From positions 1,615,534 to 1,679,533 of the forward strand of contig NZ_SOBT01000008.1 of assembly GCF_004364935.1 (NCBI RefSeq): DNA of 64,000 nucleotides, given 5' to 3'. The notes beneath the pieces were generated by a model that made no database searches, was not told the DNA's origin, and was given only the letters and a program-made list of their open reading frames with translations. Below are positions 61,179-64,000 of the stretch, piece by piece. Origin of the DNA: Panacagrimonas perspica (GTDB lineage Bacteria; Pseudomonadota; Gammaproteobacteria; Nevskiales; Nevskiaceae). Made by a program: the position numbers and the translations under genes. The stretch's first letter is position 1. Each line of letters starts with the position of its first letter.

Positions 61179-62354
61179 TTACGCCGCCAGCGCCGCGTAC
61201 GTCGTCGCCTCGAACTCGAAGAACAGCGGCAGCGACTTGATGTCGCCGAACGGCAGGATCTGCGACAGGTACACGCCGCCGACGCCGCTGGTCGGGTCGA
61301 TCCAGTAGTACGAGTTCGCCAGGCCCGCCCACATCAGGCTGCCGCCCTTGCGACCCGTCGGCAGCGGCTTGGAGTTGATCATGAACGCCAGGCTCCAGAA
61401 GTGCGGGTTGTCCGGCGGCAGCGGAAAGTGGTTCGACAGCGACAGGTCGGCGGACACGATCGACGGCACTTCCATGCCCTCGGGGAACTGGTTCTTCGAC
61501 ATCGCTTCCACGGTCTCGGCCTTGAGTACGCGGCCCTTCTCGCCCTGCCCCTTGTTCAGGATCATGCGCACGAACTTGAGGTAATCGCCGCAGGTGCCGT
61601 ACAGCGCGTGCCCGCCCATGTCGACTTCCGCGTCCTGCGGAATCTCGAGATCGAGCGGCGCGAGTCCGCCGTCGGGCAGGCGGGCGTGGATCACGGCCAG
61701 CCGGCTGCGCATGTCAGCGCTGATCTTCATCGACGTGCTGGTCATGCCCAGCGGCTTCATGACGTGCTCGAGCAGATAGTCGTTGAGCTTCTGGCCGCTC
61801 GCCTTCTCGACCAGCAGACCGGCCCAGTCGATGTTGACGCCGTATTCCCAGCGCTCACCCGGATCGAACATCAGCGGCATCGTCAGCGAGGCGTAGGCGC
61901 TGCTCGTGAAGCCCGGTGCGCCGGTGGCGGCCTGCCACTTCTGCAGGTTCTCGTTGAAGAACTGGTACGAGAAGCCGGCCGTGTGCGTGAGCAGATGCTT
62001 GAGCGTGACCGCGCGCTTGGGCGCACGCAGCTTGGGCTTGCCGTCGGCGTCGAAGCCTTCGAGCACCTGGATCTTGCCCAGATCCGGCAGCCACTTCGAG
62101 GCCGGGCTGTCGAGATCCAGCTTGCCCTGCTCGACCAGCTGCAGCGCGGCCGTCGACGTCAGCGCCTTGGTCATCGACGCGATCAGGACGACCGAGTCCT
62201 TGGTCATCTTCAGATCGGTGCCGATCTTGCGAACGCCGAACGCACCTTCGTACAGCGTGCCCTCGCGATTGGTGACGCCCGCGACGACGCCCGGCACACC
62301 GCCGGGCTGGACACCACGCTGAAGGACGGCGTCGAGTGATTGCTGAAGCGACAT
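61179..62354 (-). CDS. Beta-lactamase-fold serine hydrolase (EstB-like)
   Basis: A 391-residue class C beta-lactamase-family hydrolase. The SxxK is S60MTK63, the Tyr is Y171 in WEYGVN, and the HTAGF stretch is typical. Such proteins are esterases or D-Ala-D-Ala peptidases more often than true beta-lactamases. The MSLQQSLD start at 62354 is chosen; the longer frame is arginine-rich and not exported. It converges with dbpA through REPIN 15. Confidence 0.88.
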   Translation of the reverse strand: MSLQQSLDAVLQRGVQPGGVPGVVAGVTNREGTLYEGAFGVRKIGTDLKMTKDSVVLIASMTKALTSTAALQLVEQGKLDLDSPASKWLPDLGKIQVLEGFDADGKPKLRAPKRAVTLKHLLTHTAGFSYQFFNENLQKWQAATGAPGFTSSAYASLTMPLMFDPGERWEYGVNIDWAGLLVEKASGQKLNDYLLEHVMKPLGMTSTSMKISADMRSRLAVIHARLPDGGLAPLDLEIPQDAEVDMGGHALYGTCGDYLKFVRMILNKGQGEKGRVLKAETVEAMSKNQFPEGMEVPSIVSADLSLSNHFPLPPDNPHFWSLAFMINSKPLPTGRKGGSLMWAGLANSYYWIDPTSGVGGVYLSQILPFGDIKSLPLFFEFEATTYAALAA

Positions 62355-62612
62355 GGGATCTCCTCGTGTCTTGTAGGGATTGAACGATGAAGCAAGTGGC
62401 CTAGCGTGCCTGCAAACGGGCCGGGCTTGAAGACCGGGCTTGCACCCTGCCCGATCGGACCACAGCGGCCGTAAGCATGCGAGCGCGCGAGCGTTCCGGC
62501 ACCTAGCCATGTGGGCAGGTCGACCGCTCCGGTGCCCGTGCTACGGGTCCTGCCGTTCTACATCAACGGCTAACGCAACGGAGCTGCGACTGAAGCAGCG
62601 ACGGCAAAGGAA

Positions 62613-62690
62613 AAAGAAAGGCGCAAAGGGTTTTCTATTGATCCTCTGCGCCTTTCTTTGCTGTTCTCTGCGCCTTTGCGTTGGCCTTCT
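62613..62690. repeat. Repeat family 2 copy (AAAGAAAGGCGCA hairpin and CTTTGCG tail)
   Basis: Stem AAAGAAAGGCGCA pairs with TGCGCCTTTCTTT across a 9-base loop (outer pairs with two mismatches), followed by CTCTGCGCCTTTGCGTTGGCC. It matches the copy at 19355-19430 and again abuts a REPIN. Confidence 0.7.
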
Positions 62691-62696
62691 TATTTT

Positions 62697-62764
62697 GTAG
62701 CCCGGGTGAAACCCGGGGTTCCCCTCGAATAACGGAGCGCAACCCCGGACTTCGTCCGGGCTAC
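62697..62764. repeat. REPIN 16, hybrid arms (GTGAAA left, CTTCGT right)
   Basis: Paired REP with one arm of each subtype and the conserved CTCGAATAACGGAGCGCAAC linker. It ends 9 bp before the ApgM stop. Confidence 0.88.
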
Positions 62765-62773
62765 GGCGGTCCC

Positions 62774-64000
62774 TCATTCCAGCCGCATCGGCTCCGGCTG
62801 ATCCGGCAAGGCGAGCGTCTGTCGGGGCGTCGCCCGATGCCCCAGGAACATCGGCCGGTTCGCGTGGTTGAACAGCAGCGGCATCACTTCGTGGGCCTGC
62901 ACGACGCCGAACCAGCCCTGACGCGCGGGGCGCTCGCCGAATTCGACGACCTCGTCCGCGCGCACGGTCGGGCCGACCAGCAGCAGCGGCGTCGGGTCGC
63001 CGGTGTGCAGCACGCCATGGACCGACGGGGTCGCGTGATCCCCGGTGACCATGACGATGGCCTGGTCGGCCAGCGCTTCGAGCCCGGCGAGGCCAGGATC
63101 CAGCGCTTCCAGCGCATCGCGCTTCGCGAAAGGGTTCTTCGTGTGCCCGGCCTCGTCGGTGACCTTGGTGTGCACGTGGACGAACTGCGCGCCGTCGCGG
63201 ATCAGTTCCTCTGCGACGCGGATGCGCTCCGCCAGGTCGGCCGCGTAGTCCGCCTTCGGGGCGAGATGCCGCTGCCGCATGCCGAGCAGTCCTGCCAGGC
63301 CGCGATACATCCGCGAATCGGTGACCGCGGCCCCGGCGACACCCGTCTGCTCGACGAAATCCGGAATCCGCTCGCGCGCGCCCGACCACTTCGTGCTGAG
63401 CACGTCGAGCGCCGGCCGGCCGGCTTCCACGCGCCTGCGGTTCACCGGGCTTTCCATCAGCCGGCAGCGCACGGCGAGCAGCACGCGATTCATGTCGTCG
63501 GCGAGGTCCTGCGTCGTCGCGCCGATCGCACGCACCTTCAGCCAGGGATGCAGGTGCTCGAAGAACGGGTCCGAATCGGTGACACCGCCCTTCGCATGCG
63601 CGCCGAACTGCATCAGCGCCTCGCCACGCCCCATCGGGTCGAGCCGCACGCCGTACTGCTCGCGCAGGAACGGTGTGAGTTCCGCGAGCAGCGCATCGGC
63701 ATCCGGCATGTCGTCGCGCGCGGCGCGGCCGGTGATCCAGACACGTCCGTCGGCGACCTCCGAGGTACGCAGCGAGGCGAACGTCGTCGCGACACCGAAC
63801 GGCACGTCGATTCCGGCGCCGATCGCCTCCAGCACCGCGCGCCCCGGAAACGGCACGTCGCTGAATCCGAACATCGCCCAGTGCGCCAGTTCGGATGACG
63901 GCGCGCGCCCCCAGCCCATCGGGATATGCCAGCCGGATGCGCCACGTCGCGTCAGCCGGTCCAGCACCGGGGTCTTGGCCGCCTCGGAGGGCGTGCGGTG
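62774..64000 (-). CDS. Phosphoglycerate mutase, archaeal-type ApgM (5' end beyond window)
   Basis: At least 408 residues, truncated at its N-terminus. Visible motifs are SEAAKTP-LDRL, PMGWGRAPSSELAHWAMFG, a VHVHTKVTDEAGHTK segment and MVTGDHATPS, all typical of cofactor-independent phosphoglycerate mutases of the alkaline phosphatase superfamily (ApgM). It interconverts 3- and 2-phosphoglycerate using metal ions. The start lies outside the window. Classification as ApgM rests on pattern; a related phosphonate/sulfatase-like enzyme is less likely. Confidence 0.82.
   Translation of the reverse strand, partial: HRTPSEAAKTPVLDRLTRRGASGWHIPMGWGRAPSSELAHWAMFGFSDVPFPGRAVLEAIGAGIDVPFGVATTFASLRTSEVADGRVWITGRAARDDMPDADALLAELTPFLREQYGVRLDPMGRGEALMQFGAHAKGGVTDSDPFFEHLHPWLKVRAIGATTQDLADDMNRVLLAVRCRLMESPVNRRRVEAGRPALDVLSTKWSGARERIPDFVEQTGVAGAAVTDSRMYRGLAGLLGMRQRHLAPKADYAADLAERIRVAEELIRDGAQFVHVHTKVTDEAGHTKNPFAKRDALEALDPGLAGLEALADQAIVMVTGDHATPSVHGVLHTGDPTPLLLVGPTVRADEVVEFGERPARQGWFGVVQAHEVMPLLFNHANRPMFLGHRATPRQTLALPDQPEPMRLE

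Larger units (their letters stand above)
62355..62773. other. 419-bp intergenic region
   Basis: No gene. It holds two direct copies of CCGGGCTTG near 62420-62445, the second copy of the AAGAAAGGCGC repeat family (62613-62690) and REPIN 16 (62697-62764). No tRNA, riboswitch or promoter is recognisable beyond the upstream region of the esterase gene. Confidence 0.5.

Noticed and set aside
61179-62354. True beta-lactamase / resistance gene
   Set aside because: SxxK and Tyr pattern fits EstB-type esterases; no signal peptide and no evidence for antibiotic hydrolysis.
1044-62764. CRISPR array
   Set aside because: The repeats are scattered singly at gene ends, palindromic, without regular spacers or cas genes.

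Overview
The window is GC-rich bacterial chromosome, packed with genes on both strands. It looks like a gammaproteobacterium of the Nevskiales/Solimonas type or a relative. This is inferred from the mix of steroid- and lipid-handling enzymes, a Pseudomonas-like ketosteroid isomerase, LpxL-type acyltransferase, YaeQ, SlyX, DbpA, GlcDEF and GTAG-headed REP repeats; no marker gene fixes the taxon. I see no prophage, insertion sequence, CRISPR array or replication origin.

Layout. 0-12.5 kb: a thiolase/DUF35 pair (thiolase cut by the window edge), SDR, aldehyde dehydrogenase, thermonuclease, YaeQ, a patatin, a GGDEF-EAL protein, an M24-like protein, an EphD-like hydrolase-SDR fusion and a PF10118 protein. 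12.5-20.4 kb: a steroid-type catabolic block with a KstD-like flavoprotein, HsaA-like monooxygenase, KshA-like Rieske oxygenase, ketosteroid isomerase and two NTF2-fold/SDR partners. 20.4-29.2 kb: signalling, with a 1,597-residue kinase-like/AAA/TPR/SCP2-like/cyclase protein, a second patatin, a large LuxR-type regulator and an acyl-homoserine-lactone synthase behind an AT-rich promoter. 29.2-36.7 kb, minus strand: a cupin, gloA-glcDEF, and an SDR/LolA-like/SnoaL-like unit.

36.7-46.3 kb: alpha/beta hydrolase, GFA and UPF0114 proteins, a second Rieske oxygenase with its own ferredoxin, slyX, an RluA-type pseudouridine synthase, transglutaminase-like protein, ALDH and two exported proteins. 46.4 kb: tRNA-Arg(TCT), then a Baeyer-Villiger monooxygenase, a LysR/AhpD-like divergent pair, an rrf2-flavoprotein-cupin operon with a palindromic operator, and a GH25/hydrolase pair. 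54.3-64 kb: SDR/CMD pair, a two-gene unit of unknown function, TAXI solute-binding protein, TSUP permease, dbpA, a beta-lactamase-fold esterase and an ApgM-type phosphoglycerate mutase cut by the right edge.

How the genes fit together: the oxidative enzymes (KstD, KshA, HsaA, KSI, BVMO, SDRs, ALDHs, ring-cleavage-type hydrolase, Cys-less thiolase with DUF35) suggest an organism that degrades steroids or similar hydrophobic polycyclic compounds, although no complete pathway is present. Sixteen paired REP elements (GTAG-hairpin-linker-hairpin-CTAC) punctuate gene ends, and in eight genes the REP head itself supplies the TAG stop codon.
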